A stretch of 64,000 nucleotides of DNA from Larix kaempferi (GCA_027924585.1 BSBM01000125.1:873001-937000), one strand, 5' to 3'; counted from the first letter of the stretch, positions 23,360-35,308 are shown. Notes: generated by a model not told the origin, from the sequence alone. Numbers and translations are program-made.

Positions 23360-23603
23360 AGGAGTCATGAATATGTGTGTCACTTTATATTTACATATGC
23401 GACTGATGTAATGTTAGATGTTGTAGTCAGGGATTAGTTGGTTAAAACACCTAACAAAATAGGGGTGCTATACATATGTCCCCTATGGTTACTTATTGTG
23501 TATGAGAGATGTATCATTGCAACATTAATAATAAAATCAATTATTTATTGTCTCTCCATTGTGTATAAATGTGTATAAACTACAAACTAATTTCGTACAG
23601 AGG
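23360..23603 (+). repeat. LTR-like segment, diverged relative of 19.25-19.5 kb
   Basis: This segment shares GGTTAAAACACCTAAC, GTATGAGAGATGTATCATTG and TGTATAAATGTGT-type words, in the same order, with the segment at 19.25-19.5 kb. Identity is roughly 70 percent by eye. The two lie in the same orientation, but their divergence and the host-like exons between them make a single LTR pair unlikely. Confidence 0.38.
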
Positions 23604-23939
23604 AAAGAGAGGTATCCCACTTGTTGCATGGGAGATGTTTGTAAATTTCCGGAGGCAAAAGGGCTTGGCTTGACTGTATCTGAGCTCAAAGGGGTGGATT
23701 TGAAAGCTGAAAAAATTGTACGGGCTATATACAGAAATGCACATTGGCAGATTCATGTCAATCATTGCAAAGAAAAAGATGTCCATGTGGGCAGCATAAA
23801 GGGCACTTTTGAGATCTATGATGTAGTGAGAGCAGCCAATGAAAGCTTTCAACATTTCAGAGATCCTCAAAAGGATCTGGCAGATGATGAGACTTTGATG
23901 GGTCACTGTGGCTGGGATATGGCATCAAGATCCATTTGA
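23604..23939 (+). pseudogene. Open frame of unknown identity, 3' half duplicated
   Basis: After a possible acceptor (TTTCGTACAG) the plus strand is open for about 110 codons and ends at TGA (23937-23939). It includes KGLGLTVSELKGVDLKAEK, then VRAIYRNAHWQIHVNHCKE, and ends DETLMGHCGWDMASRSI. The amino acid mix looks coding, but I do not recognise the family. The last 49 codons are repeated exactly in the next 346-bp unit, without the upstream part. It could be a captured or decayed gene fragment. Confidence 0.4.
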
Positions 23940-24485
23940 CTTCTGGACTTTCAGATCTAATAGGGGTTAAATTGGTTCATTTCCTTGATTTGCAAGAAAG
24001 AGATTAGCTAGGATAGGTTTTCAAACATGCAGACTGGTTGGATTGTAGAAATGTCCATGGAGATAGCCAATTTTTGCAAACTTGCATTTCTACACCTAGG
24101 CCAGGTTCTTACAAAGTCAGTTCTTTTTTAGATGAATTAGCATAAAGGGCACTTTTGAGATCTATGATGTAGTGAGAGCAGCCAATGAAAGCTTTCAACA
24201 TTTCAGAGATCCTCAAAAGGATCTGGCAGATGATGAGACTTTGATGGGTCACTGTGGCTGGGATATGGCATCAAGATCCATTTGACTTCTGGACTTTCAG
24301 ATCTAATAGGGGTTAAATTGGTTCATTTCCTTGATTTGCAAGAAAGAGATTAGCTAGGATAGGTTTTCAAACATGCAGACTGGTTGGATTGTAGAAATGT
24401 CCATGGAGATAGCCAATTTTTGCAAACTTGCATTTCTATACCTAGGCCAGGTTCTTACAAAGTCAGTTCTTTTTTAGATGAATTA
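23794..24485. repeat. 346-bp tandem duplication
   Basis: Unit 1 (23794-24139) and unit 2 (24140-24485) start GCATAAAGGGCACTTTTGAG and are almost identical (one C/T difference seen near the end). A third, clearly older copy covers about 24486-24720 (CTCCTTGATTTGCAGGAAAAA, ACTGGTTGGATTACAGAA). So the same stretch has been duplicated at least twice, at different times. Confidence 0.9.
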
Positions 24486-24724
24486 GCCTACTAGTGGCCC
24501 AATTTGGAGGAATTGAAAATAGCATTGGTTCATCTCCTTGATTTGCAGGAAAAAGATTAGCTAAGATAGGTTTTCAAATTTGCAGAGACTGGTTGGATTA
24601 CAGAACTGTCTATGGAGATAGCCAATTATTGCAAACTTGCATTTCTAGATCTATACCAGGTTCTAACAAAATCAAGTCCTTTAGAGATGACTTAGCCGCC
24701 TACTAGTGGGCCCAATTTGGAGTT

Positions 24725-25560
24725 GGAAATGGCTTTATGATAAACTAATCATAGATTAAAACTATAAGACTAAAGAGTTGTAAGAAAAAAAAACTTGCCC
24801 AAACCTCCAATTGCAGCACTGAATTATTCAGGAGTAGAGATGTCATGATATCTGGAAAGCCCATTCTTTATTTTTGTAGGTCCCAACTCCTTGGATGTTT
24901 AGTGCTCAATCAGACCCGCTGTCAAGGACACATTGCATCACTCAAGACTACCAGTCGTTGTTGCATTATCTGCCACAAAGCAATGTCAGACATGTTTTCT
25001 AGCCATGTAGAGTGGCCCAAGTTTTTTGAGACCAGGTTGTCTCTGAATATGCCATCCTTTTTGTCAGACTTCTTCACTGCAAGGGTCCTGTCATGGGAGA
25101 TATGCAGATAACCATACAACATGGCAAAATATTTTGGAGTACAATTGGGTTGAGAAGCATTTCGTTTTTATGGAAGACAACATGCAGAAGCATATTTAAG
25201 AGAGATTTCTCTCCTTTACACCCAATGTTTAAGGTAAAACTAGTGGAATCGGATTCCAGCCAGAATTGCAATATTCATAAAGGATATAGACTCCCTTGAG
25301 ATTGGAACTGAGGTGGATACGCTGGCACTCCTTGCCTACAAGAACCATAACAGCCACACAACAGAGAAGAACTTGAGTCCCAATTGCAGGATATACCACA
25401 GCACCAAAGGAATCGAACATCCAAATCGCAGAGTCCTCACAGACCTCAACACCAAGAACATGAAACTCAAAGTTATACACACCAACAATTAGATGACCGT
25501 CCATCCAGGTTGTGGAATCTTTATAGACCACAACACTAAGAACGTGGAGTTCAAAGTAAA
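24725..25560. other. Probable interior of the gypsy relic, nothing certain
   Basis: Short overlapping frames on both strands show no motif. It lies directly beyond the protease array of the minus-strand gypsy relic, so it may be its decayed polymerase region. Confidence 0.35.
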
Positions 25561-25617
25561 GGCTAATTCTGCAAAGGGCACGACACTAAGAACCTGAAAA
25601 CGCGAAGAACCTTGAAA

Positions 25618-27090
25618 TTTCTGCAAAGGCTCTAGTTGTACACTCAAAGGCCTCACTAATTTAGCATCAATAAAACTGTGAGTTCACAAATAACAATGAG
25701 TTACAGTTCTTCTCTTAATCTTGCACCTCACTCTCAAAGTCTGATATTGTGAATGACTAAGATGGCATTGAGCGGAACTGTAGGAATATCTTGTTTCAGG
25801 GCCTTCTAAATTTTACATAGCTGAACAATTTGGATCACTAGTTTTCTCTCTGAAATCCTCATCTAAAATCTAACACATGAATTCTCCAAGGTGCCCTGAA
25901 CTCCGATATTCACATCTCTGCTCCCACCAAAGATACCACGTAACAATCAGAACTGCTTTCACAACAATACAACCTTAATCTGAGACCTTTTACTGTTCCT
26001 TTGCATTCCATCAAAGTGTTGTTTGCCAGTGACACCTGAAAATTCTGCAAAGGTTCCAGCTGTGCACCCAAAGGTCCCACTGATTTAGCATCACTAAGAT
26101 TGTGAGTTTTGCCATCATCAGTGAGTTGTGGATGTTCTTCCCTTCATCCTGCACCTCACACTCAGTCTGATACAGTGCAATGCCTAAGAGTCAAGACGGC
26201 ACTGTGCATGACTGTAAGAATATCTTGGTGTTCAGAGCCCTATATTTATAATTTCATCTTCTGCTTTAGTTGAATCTTCTAGGACACACATTGTCTTTAT
26301 CAGATCACATCTAAAATCTCAAGTATCTGAATCCATGATCACAAAGCTACTACCAAAGATACCACATAAAAATCAAAACTAGTTTCACGATAATACAACC
26401 TTAATTTGAGACCTTTCACCATTCCTTTGCATTCCATCAAAGTGTTGTTTGCCATTGACACATGAAAATTCTGCAAAGGTTCTAGCTGTGCACCCAAAGA
26501 TCCCACTGATTTAGCATCAATAAGATTGTGACTGCTGCCATTGTCAGCAAGAGCTGTGGATGTTCTTCCCTTCATCCTGCACCTCGCACTCAAAGTCTGA
26601 TACTGTGCAATGCTTAAGATGGCATATGTGTGTGACTGCAGGAATATCTTGTTGTTCAGGGCCCTATATTTATAATTTCATCTTCCGCTTTAGTTGAATC
26701 TTCTGGGACACTCATTGTCTCCATCAGATTACATCTAAAATCTCAAGCATCTGAATCCATGATCACAAAGCTCCTACCAAAGATACGACATAAAAATCAG
26801 AACTGGTTTCATGACAATCCAACCTTTATTCGAGGCCTTTTACCATTCCTTTGCAGTCCATCATAGTGTTGTTTGCCATGGACACCTAAAATTCTGCAAA
26901 GGTTCTATTTACACACCCAAAGAACTCGGTAATTTAACTTAAATAAAAATGTGAGTATTACCATTGTCGATGAGAGCTATGGATGTTCTTTCATTAATCT
27001 TACACCTCCCTCTCAAAGTCTGACCCTGTGGAATGCTTAATATGGCATCCTGCATTGAGGGAGATTGTGAGAATAACTTGTTCTTCCAGC
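25618..27090 (-). repeat. Four tandem copies (about 425 bp) of a gypsy protease segment
   Basis: The landmark AATTCTGCAAAGG recurs at about 25618, 26041, 26467 and 26890, offsets 423, 426 and 423 bases. Each unit also carries CCCACTGATTTAGCAT-like and CACTCAAAGTCTGATA-like blocks in the same order. On the minus strand the best-preserved unit (26339-26593) reads ALADNGSSHNLIDAKSVGSL, which fits the retropepsin active-site loop (D-T/S-G-S-S-H-N) with Asn at the second position. The other units have further changes or stops. Copies differ from each other by many substitutions. Confidence 0.75.
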
Positions 27091-27564
27091 CCTTCTAAAT
27101 TTTCATTTTTATTTTCCACTTCAGCTGAATCTTCTGAGTGACTAGATGTCTCTACAAGACCCTCATCTAAAATAACTAAGTCCTATGGATCTTAAATCAG
27201 CAAGAACTATTGGACCCACTCTAACTTTAGGTTGAGAAGTAAAAGGATTAGAGAGATATTTCGATTTATCCATACCTCTTGAATCATTTTTGGCTAGTGA
27301 ATCATTCTTGGCTGGTAAAACAAGTATTCAAGTTGATGATATGGTGTACTTCTTCACCACTTTTGAATATGCCTACATTCATTGAATAGCTTCTTCCAAT
27401 GTATATGGATTCTAAGACTTTTGATGTATCCAGATTGGAACCTGTAGTCCATCAATATACATAGCAACTAAATGCCAGGGAATGATCTTTTCTACCAAAC
27501 TTGCTTGACAGAATTCTCCAGAACAATATGTGAGTGTGCCCTACGGCTTCATATTTTTGAAAGT

Positions 27565-27801
27565 CTAGAAATAATATTCTTGGGTATAAGCTTGAAATTT
27601 ATAGAAAAAGTGGTTATAACTTATAAATTGTTCTAAGGTGGTTATGTCTGAATGGCCACCAACCTCATCGTGCCCCATCTCACATTCAACCATCTTCCCC
27701 CAATCAAATGTTGAACCCTCTATGTGTAATGTGGCAAACTGTATTTTCTGATAATTTCTCATAGGGTTTAGCCAATAGAAACAATGCAACTTCCCAATCA
27801 A
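27565..27801 (-). pseudogene. Gypsy gag-like fragment
   Basis: The minus-strand frame contains KIQFATLHIEGSTFDWG, which fits the gypsy gag core (K-x-x-x-A-x-x-x-L-x-G-x-A-x-x-W). It continues to an ITTLEQFISYNHFFYKF tail that fits the following W...F...L...F helix region. It lies between the primer site and the protease array, as gag should. It is truncated at both ends. Confidence 0.6.
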
Positions 27802-28267
27802 GATTCAAAACCCTAGGACTAATATTATCATTTAACCCACTGAACTTGGGAATGGGTATCATCTCCAATAGTCTTTACTGAAGTGACTCTCCCTCTTGTT
27901 CCACTTCCAAGAATGAATTTCCATTTGGTTCCTTCCTATTTCTTGCAAAAAGGATCACAAAATGATCGTTGTCCCATCTCTCTTTTTTGGTTTTGAGGTG
28001 CACAACAACCCTTTTCTTCATCATCTCATCGATATATGCGTTCTCAGTTTTCAATTATTAGAACCAATGTGCTTAGGGTTATGTTCATGGTCATGATAGC
28101 ACCATTGATTTGATTTATGGCCTCCGTTAACACAATTATTGAAGATTTGATAGCTTCTTTAATATATACTGGTATTTATTATTTCTAGTTTTCTCCATCA
28201 TGAGCAGTTGAGAATGAAGCCATTGTAGATTCCCTACCATGAGTTCAAAAAGCAGCTCTGGTACCAC

Positions 28268-28736
28268 TGTTGTGAACCCAAACTGTTACAGCTAACAAAC
28301 CAACTAAAAATGTGTTTTTATGACTTGAAATAAGAACCTGCTAACCAGAATAGGACTAGAATTTGAAACAGCATAGGTAAAAGAATAAATCTGAAATTAT
28401 AGACTAAAATCAGAAATCCAAATATCTTAAGCATTTGAAACAAACACAATCTGAAACTAGAGATTAAAATCAGAAATCCAAAAATGTTAAGCATTTGAAA
28501 CAAACAACGCATAAGCCTCTTTGAGAGCATTGAACCCTAACTATTAGAACTGTGTAAACACTGTCAATCCAAATGGTAGTGGCCTTCATAGGAAATTTGC
28601 AATCTTATCCGTGCTTCCTTTTTGGTACCTAAGCACACTATTGAATTGTTGTATATAAGTGATCCACTTCATGTGGCATGCATTCTCTATCTTGCTCTGT
28701 GTCTGGAGACTGGAGAGGCCTATGGTTGCTATAGAC
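28268..28736 (-). repeat. Probable 5' LTR of the gypsy relic
   Basis: It starts TGTTGTGAACCC on the plus strand, one base from the primer site. A 60-bp tandem duplication (AATCTGAAA at 28388 and 28448) lies inside. The far end is not defined, and a hAT-type element begins at 28737. Confidence 0.4.
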
Positions 28737-29350
28737 CTATGTCACAGGGTTCGCCATTTTTTATCCTTCGAATTTGAAATTCGGCGAATTCAAAAGAAAA
28801 ATTGCAGTTCGATGAGGTTCAGCATACTTATAAATCCATCATCCTCCCAAGTCGAGTCAGTCGCTTCCACCGCTTTCCCTTACTCTTATTCCGTTGAAGG
28901 TTTGTTTTAGGTTTAGCTCTATAAAGGCGGCTATGCTTCAACCGTAGGATATTCATTTATGGTTCAGCTCCGAAAGGCGGCTACGCATCAGCCGTGGGGT
29001 ACTGCATCTCCTAAACTTAACACTTAAACATTCGCTTTTTGTGGGGAATCAGGATACCATACCGCATCTCCTAAACTCTTTACGAGTAAGATCTTTCGGA
29101 TGGGTGAAGGATTGTCCATGTCGCATGGCTAAGAGTCCAAAAGTAAAAAATGAGAGTATATTTCAAATTAAAATGTCTTATATAATTATATTTAAAAATA
29201 AAATGTGGTATTTTTATTTTAAAGAATATTTTATATATTTTTTTTAAATTTATAAATATGTATATTGGTGAACTTAATGGCGAACCTCATTTCAAATTTC
29301 ATAAAAAAAATTGAATTCAAACCGAATTTCAAGGTTGTAGAATTCGAATT
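28737..29350. mobile_element. hAT-type element (copy B), left part
   Basis: It starts CTATGTCACAGGGTTCGCC after CTATAGAC (28729-28736). Near 29270-29350 it carries AATGGCGAACCTCAT and CCGAATTTCAA, which are inverted partners of GGGTTCGCCATT and GAAATTCGG at its left end and parallel the right half of copy A. Its expected right terminus is missing here and appears at 35281-35308, so the element is split by a 5.93-kb insertion. Confidence 0.65.
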
Positions 29351-30328
29351 TGTTGTCCGCCAAGATGCACACCAGCAGCAGAAATCTTTCAAAAGTTGTT
29401 TCCTCACTAAAAGTGGGAAAGGTGTGGCCTTGGGGGCAAGCAAAGGGCTAGGTGTTGTCACCTAATCCCAGCTCCTCCATTTAGGCAAACTCCTAACAAA
29501 GCCAAGGGGGGTAGACCCTACAAAGAGTTTCTAGGGCTCTTGTGTTTTAAATGTTTTTATGGTGATGTGATGCGGATGGGTGTTGTTTAGGAGTTTTTGT
29601 GATCATAGATTTATAATAATTGAGATTTATACAACACAAAGGTATACTTGCAATAATACTTGTGAGAAATACACCATAGATTCATAAATTGACAACTCAG
29701 ATATGAAGCATCCACAATGATATAATTAAAGGAAATGATACATGCACTTCAGATATAATAATTAAATGAAACAACTGATAAACCAGTGCCTTATGGAGTC
29801 AAAAAATGTATTGGGATGCTGAGATACAAGAGTTCAGTGTTGTTTGATACAAGTCTTTGTGGTGTGTCGAAACTGTTTTGCAAGTGCTCTTTGTAAATTT
29901 TATTATAAATTTTGGTGTGATCTTGATTATTATGGCTAAGGGGAATTTCCGATATAAGCGAAGGTACTTGGAAATGTGTCCGGAAAATGCTCTAAGTGGC
30001 TCTGTACAAGGACATGCTGGACTACCCAAGTCTCCAGCGAACGTTCAATAACTAACCAGCCACTGAAAACGAGGTATAGCCACCCAGCGCCCCCACTAAG
30101 AATTTGCCCACGTTGTATTTGACGATCAACGCCAGATTTTCGTTGGCTATGGGGTGAAAGTTTTATTGTGATTAAAATTGGATTAAATGTGAGCAATTAA
30201 ATAGCCTATACCGTTTCTGTGTATCCCAATCTCCCAGGGAAGGGTAGAGCATACACGGTATAGAAATGATAAATTCCAATTTTAGGGGAGTGGTGAGTTA
30301 TGAATATTTTATTAGAGCACAAAGCAAG

Positions 30329-30468
30329 CTCTCCGATAGAGAGTGCTCTTGATCCACCTTATGGTGAGATTCAAGAGACTTAACCAATCTAAAAATGAAA
30401 ATGCAATGCAACAAATGCTCTCCGATAGAGAGTGCTCTTGACTTGTCTTATGACAAGTTCAAGAGACT
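30329..30468. repeat. Two hairpin motifs with compensatory stem changes
   Basis: Each motif (30329-30381 and 30418-30468) starts CTCTCCGATAGAGAG, a 5-bp hairpin, followed by a second hairpin with outer stem CTCTTGA/TCAAGAG and loop TTAT. The inner stem is CACC/GGTG in the first and TTGTC/GACAA in the second. Both sides changed together, while the flanking bases are otherwise the same. I know of no family for this motif. Confidence 0.6.
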
Positions 30469-30479
30469 TTGTGTTCTTT

Positions 30480-31920
30480 TTATGATTAAACAACTACAAG
30501 CAAGATACACAACAAGTAAAACTAGATGCAATAAAGTAAGTCTGATCTAACAATTATTGTTCTACTTTGCAAAATAAGAAATCTAGCAAATTAGTTAACA
30601 AATGTTAAATGCAAAAGTGGAAGGCTAATCTAGCAATTAGTAATCTACTTTGCAAAATATAGAAATGAAAAGCTATGCTACTTGAAAAATGAAACAAGAA
30701 AAGAGACACGACACTACAAACTTCCCCAAATAGGGAAGTGGGGTGTGGGAACCTTAAATCCCACTTGCTCTTTTATTATGGTTTACAATCTCTTTTTTGG
30801 TTTTTTGAAGTCACTTAGGAGAAGAAGAAAAAAAGGTTTGTTTGATTGTGCTTGGTTGATCTTGGATCTTATTAGCCTTTGGGCTTGCAATGTCTTTATG
30901 CTCTTCACACACCAACACTCAACAAGAACTTGTTAACTTGTTAGAGTTAGAAAATCAAAAGTAAATCTAAATCTAGAAAATGCAATGCAATTTCGAAGTT
31001 AAAATCCAATACTAGCAAAATGGAAATCTAATTCTAAACTAAGATCTAGAAATGGAGCTAGCTTATGAATGGAACAAATCTAGGGCATACAAAGTTGAGA
31101 TCTAAAATGCAAAAAATGGAAACTAGGATCAAAGTGTTTATATCTTTTGAGTTTTGAGATCTAGTTAATGAAATTTAAATGAAACCAAACTTGAGATCTA
31201 ACAAACTAAAGCTAACTTGAATGCAAACAACTTTAAGATAGAAAATAGAATGAAAACTAAGATTAAAAAAAAAACAAAGAATAAACAAGAAGCAAGAAGA
31301 AGAAGACTAGGAAGAAGTAGAAGGGAAATGTAGGGTAGAAAGTAGGATAGAAGGATAAGAGAGGGGACTGTTTTGGGGTACAAAAGAAAGTCTGACAATG
31401 AGTGAGAAAACAGTGGGTAGAAGGTAAGAGAGGAGGCCGAACAGGGAGGATGGGGCTGGAAAGTTGGCCCTAAAAACAAGAAAAGACAGTCTGAAAATCA
31501 ATGCAAACAATGAGTGAAAATGAAGAAGAAGACAGTGGGAAGAAGAGCCAACAGAATGCCCAACACCTTGGGAGAAGTGGCCCAACTAGGACACGCTTAG
31601 AAGAAGCCAAGAAATGGCAAAAATGGATGAGAAATAAGCCAACAAACCAAGAAATCAATGAGCAAAATCAAAGCTTGAAGAAGTTTAAGCTATGGAACTT
31701 GTAACCAAGAGTAGATTTGAAATTTTAAGAGATGGATTGAAGTGCAATACTTAGCTCTTTTGAATCTTTTTTGAAGAAGTTGGAGTCCACTTGAAGCTTG
31801 TTTTGGATCTTTTGCCTATCTTCAAAAAGAGGGGACGCAAACTAGCTCCACAAGCTTGCTTGAATGGATGAGAAGATCTGTAAACATAAACAATCAAATG
31901 CTAACAAAATAGGAAGTTAG
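30480..31920. other. AT-rich then AG-rich spacer
   Basis: Repeated AATGCAATGCAA-like words occur at 30.4-31.1 kb and an AGAAGAAG-rich stretch at 31.26-31.65 kb. The open frames on both strands of the AG-rich stretch are compositional. Confidence 0.5.
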
Positions 31921-31929
31921 TCATGTATT

Positions 31930-32952
31930 ATCCATCATTTCTGCTGGTCCCTACTTCATGACAGCATTCTTACATGGGACAACCTTTTGAAAAGAGGATG
32001 GGAGGGGCCCTCAAGATGCCCTCTCTGTGCCTGCAATGAGGAAAACTCGACCCATCTCTTTCTTCAGTGTCATTTTGCTATTGAACTCTGGAATACCCTT
32101 CTTGACCAGCTGAATATGGCCCTTCCTCCTTCCATATCTTCCTTGTTTGCTTCTTGGTTAGATGATGCTCCCTTTTCCTTCTCCAATCTGAATCTGCTAA
32201 AGCACTGCTGGATGTGGGTTCCAAAAATCTACTGCTGAAAATTGTGGCTTGAACGCAATAATAGAATTTTTAGGGACATGGCAGTCTCGCCAGCCCATGT
32301 TGCAATTAAAGTTAAGGCGCTGATAGGAGAGCTGGTAGCCTGCACTAAAATTACCAATGAAGCTATCCCTGACAAAAAGGAGTACAGCTGGTTTCAAGGG
32401 CTAGACTCAGCCCTACTTAACAGAACCAAGAACATTGATAAGCATTACTCTCCGTGGGAAATAAGGCTAGAGGAGCAAGAATTCATAAAATGGAGATCCT
32501 CCCTGAACAAGCACAGTCTGCATGTGGATGGGGCCTCGAAAGGGAACCCCGGACCGGCGGGAAGTGGAGGAGCCATTCTTGACAAGTCTGGGAAAATCAT
32601 CCTCACTTTCGCCTAGGGGTTGGGCCAAAATTCTAACAATATTGCTGAAATCCTTGCCATTTGGCAAGGTCTGATTCAAGCCAGAAGTCTATCCATTAAT
32701 AATTTGGCAATCATTAGTGACTCCCGAATCATAATGCAGGCCCTAAATCTGAAGAAAGAACTAAATGGGATGGGGTTGGCCCACTATCACCAGAAAGTCA
32801 TGTATTAGCTGAAAGCATTTGCAGAAGTAAAATGTTACCACATCCTTCGAAATCTCAATCAAATAGCAGATCATGAAGCCAATAAAGGAGCCTCCCTAAG
32901 CAAGGGGACTATAATAGTAAATGGAAGCGAAAATCATGTGCCCATCCCCTAG
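31930..32952 (+). pseudogene. LINE zinc-binding region plus RNase H, four stops
   Basis: The zinc-binding part reads WSLLHDSILTWDNLLKRGW, then CPLC and HLFLQC, which supply the Cys/Cys/His/Cys set (31950-32085). The RNase H domain follows at about 32510-32930 with LHVDGASKGNPGPAGSGG (first Asp), NNIAEILAIWQGL (Glu), IISDSRIIMQAL (second Asp) and ADHEANKGAS (last Asp), so the catalytic set is intact. In-frame stops occur at 32236, 32614 and 32806 before the terminal stop near 32950. At least one (AWG to A-stop-G) fits G-to-A decay of a methylated copy. Confidence 0.82.
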
Positions 32953-33868
32953 TGAAATCGAAGAAATGGTTGTTAAGATTGCCCTTGAAATAAACAATTG
33001 TAATTCAGATTAGTGACAGATTCCTATTTGGACCAGCATGCAGAATGAGGCTTTCGAGGAGCAGATTGTTCATAGGTAAGACAAAGTTTGTCACATGACC
33101 AATGTCCTCTCTTTTCCTGGCCTGCAAACATACAATATGATCTCCAATCGATAAATGGTATCCAGCTAGCAGGATTGATGAAATCGAGTAGATTTATCCA
33201 GTTTTATTGCAGAAACTAAGATTCGGGTCTTCATCAGTCAGATCTTTTGATGATTCCCAAGACTCTGCAGAATCTAAGCAATGGGTCTTTATCTGTCAGA
33301 ATCCTCCAGTTTAGCGCATTCATCTCTGAAAAAGGAATCGTTGGCATTCAGAATTCTCCAGTTTATCAGTCAGAATCCTCCAGCTTATTGCATTCAGAAG
33401 TCTAGCAATGGAATTAGCAGAAGCAGAGTGCCTATTTGGCAGATTGCGTTCTCAATTATAGCAGATGTAAATAATGGGAACTAGTCGCTGGGAGTGTATG
33501 ATCCTGAAAATTGAAGAGAGAATGGAGGACAACCTTCGATAATTTGACCAGCATGAAGGATCTGGCAAAATACACAGATGAAATTGGGCACCGGCTGGCT
33601 GAGCTGGAAATGATGGTGGCTGAACTGATCAAGGAGCATGACAGATCCCAAAATCTGAGCGCAACAATTTCTTGTCTATGATTTTTTGAAGTTCAATGGT
33701 TGTTCAGAAAATTTCCAAATTTTGTATAAGGGTCAGTGAGCATAGCCACGCCCGTATCTCTGGATTCGTTGCAATTATTAGAACAGAATCTCTGTCTGTA
33801 ATATGGTGGCTGTTGTTTAGCCAGAAGAGCAATAAAAAAAGCCTATAACCGTTTTAGTAAAAAAAAAA
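31930..33868 (+). mobile_element. 5'-truncated LINE with RNase H domain and poly(A) tail
   Basis: The plus strand encodes a reverse-transcriptase-associated zinc-binding region and an RNase H domain, followed by about 900 bases of 3' untranslated DNA and a 10-base poly(A) run (33859-33868). Plant L1-type LINEs with a C-terminal RNase H domain have this order. The endonuclease and polymerase are absent, so it is truncated at the 5' end, as LINE copies usually are. I found no clear target duplication. Confidence 0.75.
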
Positions 33869-33869
33869 T

Positions 33870-35220
33870 ATGCATACACTCTTAGATCTCTAAAGATAAA
33901 TGAATATTCAAATAACTTGAAACTACAAATATTTGAACTTATGTGCTTGAATAAACCTTCCCAAGCATGAACTAGCTAACGAATATTGAATAACAAAATG
34001 AAAGTATGAAACAATATCACCTCATTCCATAAGCATTGATCCAAAATAACACAAGATGAGCCTCCAAAGCCTTAAACTTTATTCAACATATAAAACATTA
34101 CAATATTTTTGCCAAAGTTTTTGAGCACAAGAAAATCCACCCCTAAGAGAGCCAAAAGGCATCTCCTTTATACAAAAACCAAGATCCAAAACCCTAGGTC
34201 GAGTTTGGCATAGTGAGAGCCAAGCAAATCGCATGAGCCAATGGAGTGAGACCACACGAGCTTGATTGGAGAGTTAACATGGAGTTGGAAGGTGGGAGGG
34301 GAGTGATGTGACCTCCACATGGGCAAGGCGCCCTCCCTTCTTCATAGAGATCATCACCAAACCAACGAATGAGTGCCACCTTACCAAAGTCTTGAGCTTG
34401 CATGAGAAGAGCGAAAATCTTAATGGAGAGTCATCTACAGTGCTCCGAGCCTTGACTGAATGTGATTGGAGTTGATTGGAATCACCTTTAACGACTCTTG
34501 CCATGTCATTCTCACCTTTATTTTATTCAATTTGGCTTTTTTTTGAGAGATTTGGCTTTTCTCAAAAATATTATTTTCTGAATATTTTAATTAATATTTC
34601 TCATTTTTTTATTTTTTCAGAAAATATTAATTATGAGGCCAAATAAATGTCTGAAACTTAGGATAAGTGGTTTTGGGGTTTAACTGGGATTTTTGGCTTA
34701 GGAATTGAGCCTCAAATATTTTAAATCCACCCCCAAACCACTTAATTATTACAAATTGAAATTTTTCAATTAAAATAATTGAAAATTTTAATAATAAAAT
34801 AATAAAAAACTGAAAATCCTACGCGTCCGGTAAAAAAATTTTGGACAACGTTTTAAACCACCTAGGAACCTAAGAAATGACAATAGAAAAGAGTCATAGT
34901 GTCTAGTAGGTTCATATACACCTGTTGGACTCTAATAACCCCCCAAGGCCCAAACTTTCAAAATCGAGCATTCCACCTTTGGAGGAAGCAGGAGAAAAAC
35001 TCATCAATTATTACTCGGTTAAAGGCAAAGCATAATCAATAAGTGAAAAAACTCCCTGGAATACCTTAGTTGATAGTTAAGTCTTGGGGAACCGAGCCAC
35101 TCAAACCCTTACTAGCACACTTATTACAAAAAACCCATGGGGCATGGTCATTTCAACAGAAAAATAAAATTGGCTACGTCTGAAAACTGAACCTCTGATA
35201 CTCTGGATATGAACATGGAT
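33870..35220. other. Spacer inside the 5.93-kb insertion
   Basis: AT-rich DNA with some minus-strand open frames at 34.19-34.50 kb that overlap in two frames and show no motif. Nothing recognised. Confidence 0.45.
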
Positions 35221-35280
35221 CATGTTCAAACACTAGCAGCTCAATGGAAGTTCAACTATTTTACAAAATAGTTGGTAACA

Positions 35281-35308
35281 GAATTCGAACCCAAACCATG
35301 TGACATAG
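35281..35308. mobile_element. hAT-type element (copy B), right terminus
   Basis: The sequence CCAAACCATGTGACATAG ends the element and matches the end of copy A (CCAAACCATGTGACTTAG) at 17 of 18 positions. It is followed by CTATGGAC (35309-35316), which matches CTATAGAC before the left end at 28729-28736 in 7 of 8 positions. Confidence 0.65.

Larger units (their letters stand above)
25565..28266 (-). mobile_element. Ty3/gypsy relic with four tandem protease segments
   Basis: Read on the minus strand the order is primer binding site (28255-28266), gag-like frame (27565-27801), then a protease region present four times (25.57-27.09 kb). The site reads TGGTACCAGAGC on the element strand, one mismatch from the initiator-Met site, with LTR-like TGTTGTGAACCC directly beyond it on the plus strand. 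Reverse transcriptase and the 3' LTR were not found, so the element is truncated or too decayed. Confidence 0.65.
29351..35280. mobile_element. 5.93-kb insertion splitting hAT-type copy B
   Basis: The insert begins TGTTGTCCGCC, ends GGTAACA and is flanked by GAATT on both sides (29346-29350 and 35281-35285). TG...CA ends with a 5-bp duplication are typical of LTR retrotransposons, but I could not find the matching LTR pair. Inside are paired hairpin motifs (30.33-30.47 kb), AG-rich DNA, a LINE RNase H relic (31.93-33.87 kb) and AT-rich DNA. I see no gag or pol of its own. Confidence 0.5.

Noticed and set aside
31198-31704. Minus- and plus-strand frames of 60-90 residues
   Set aside because: They arise from AG/CT-rich composition and overlap in several frames.
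29351-35280. LTR pair of the 5.93-kb insertion (TGTTG start at 29351 and at about 34923)
   Set aside because: Only the first five bases and one TTTCAAAA word match; the rest does not align by eye.
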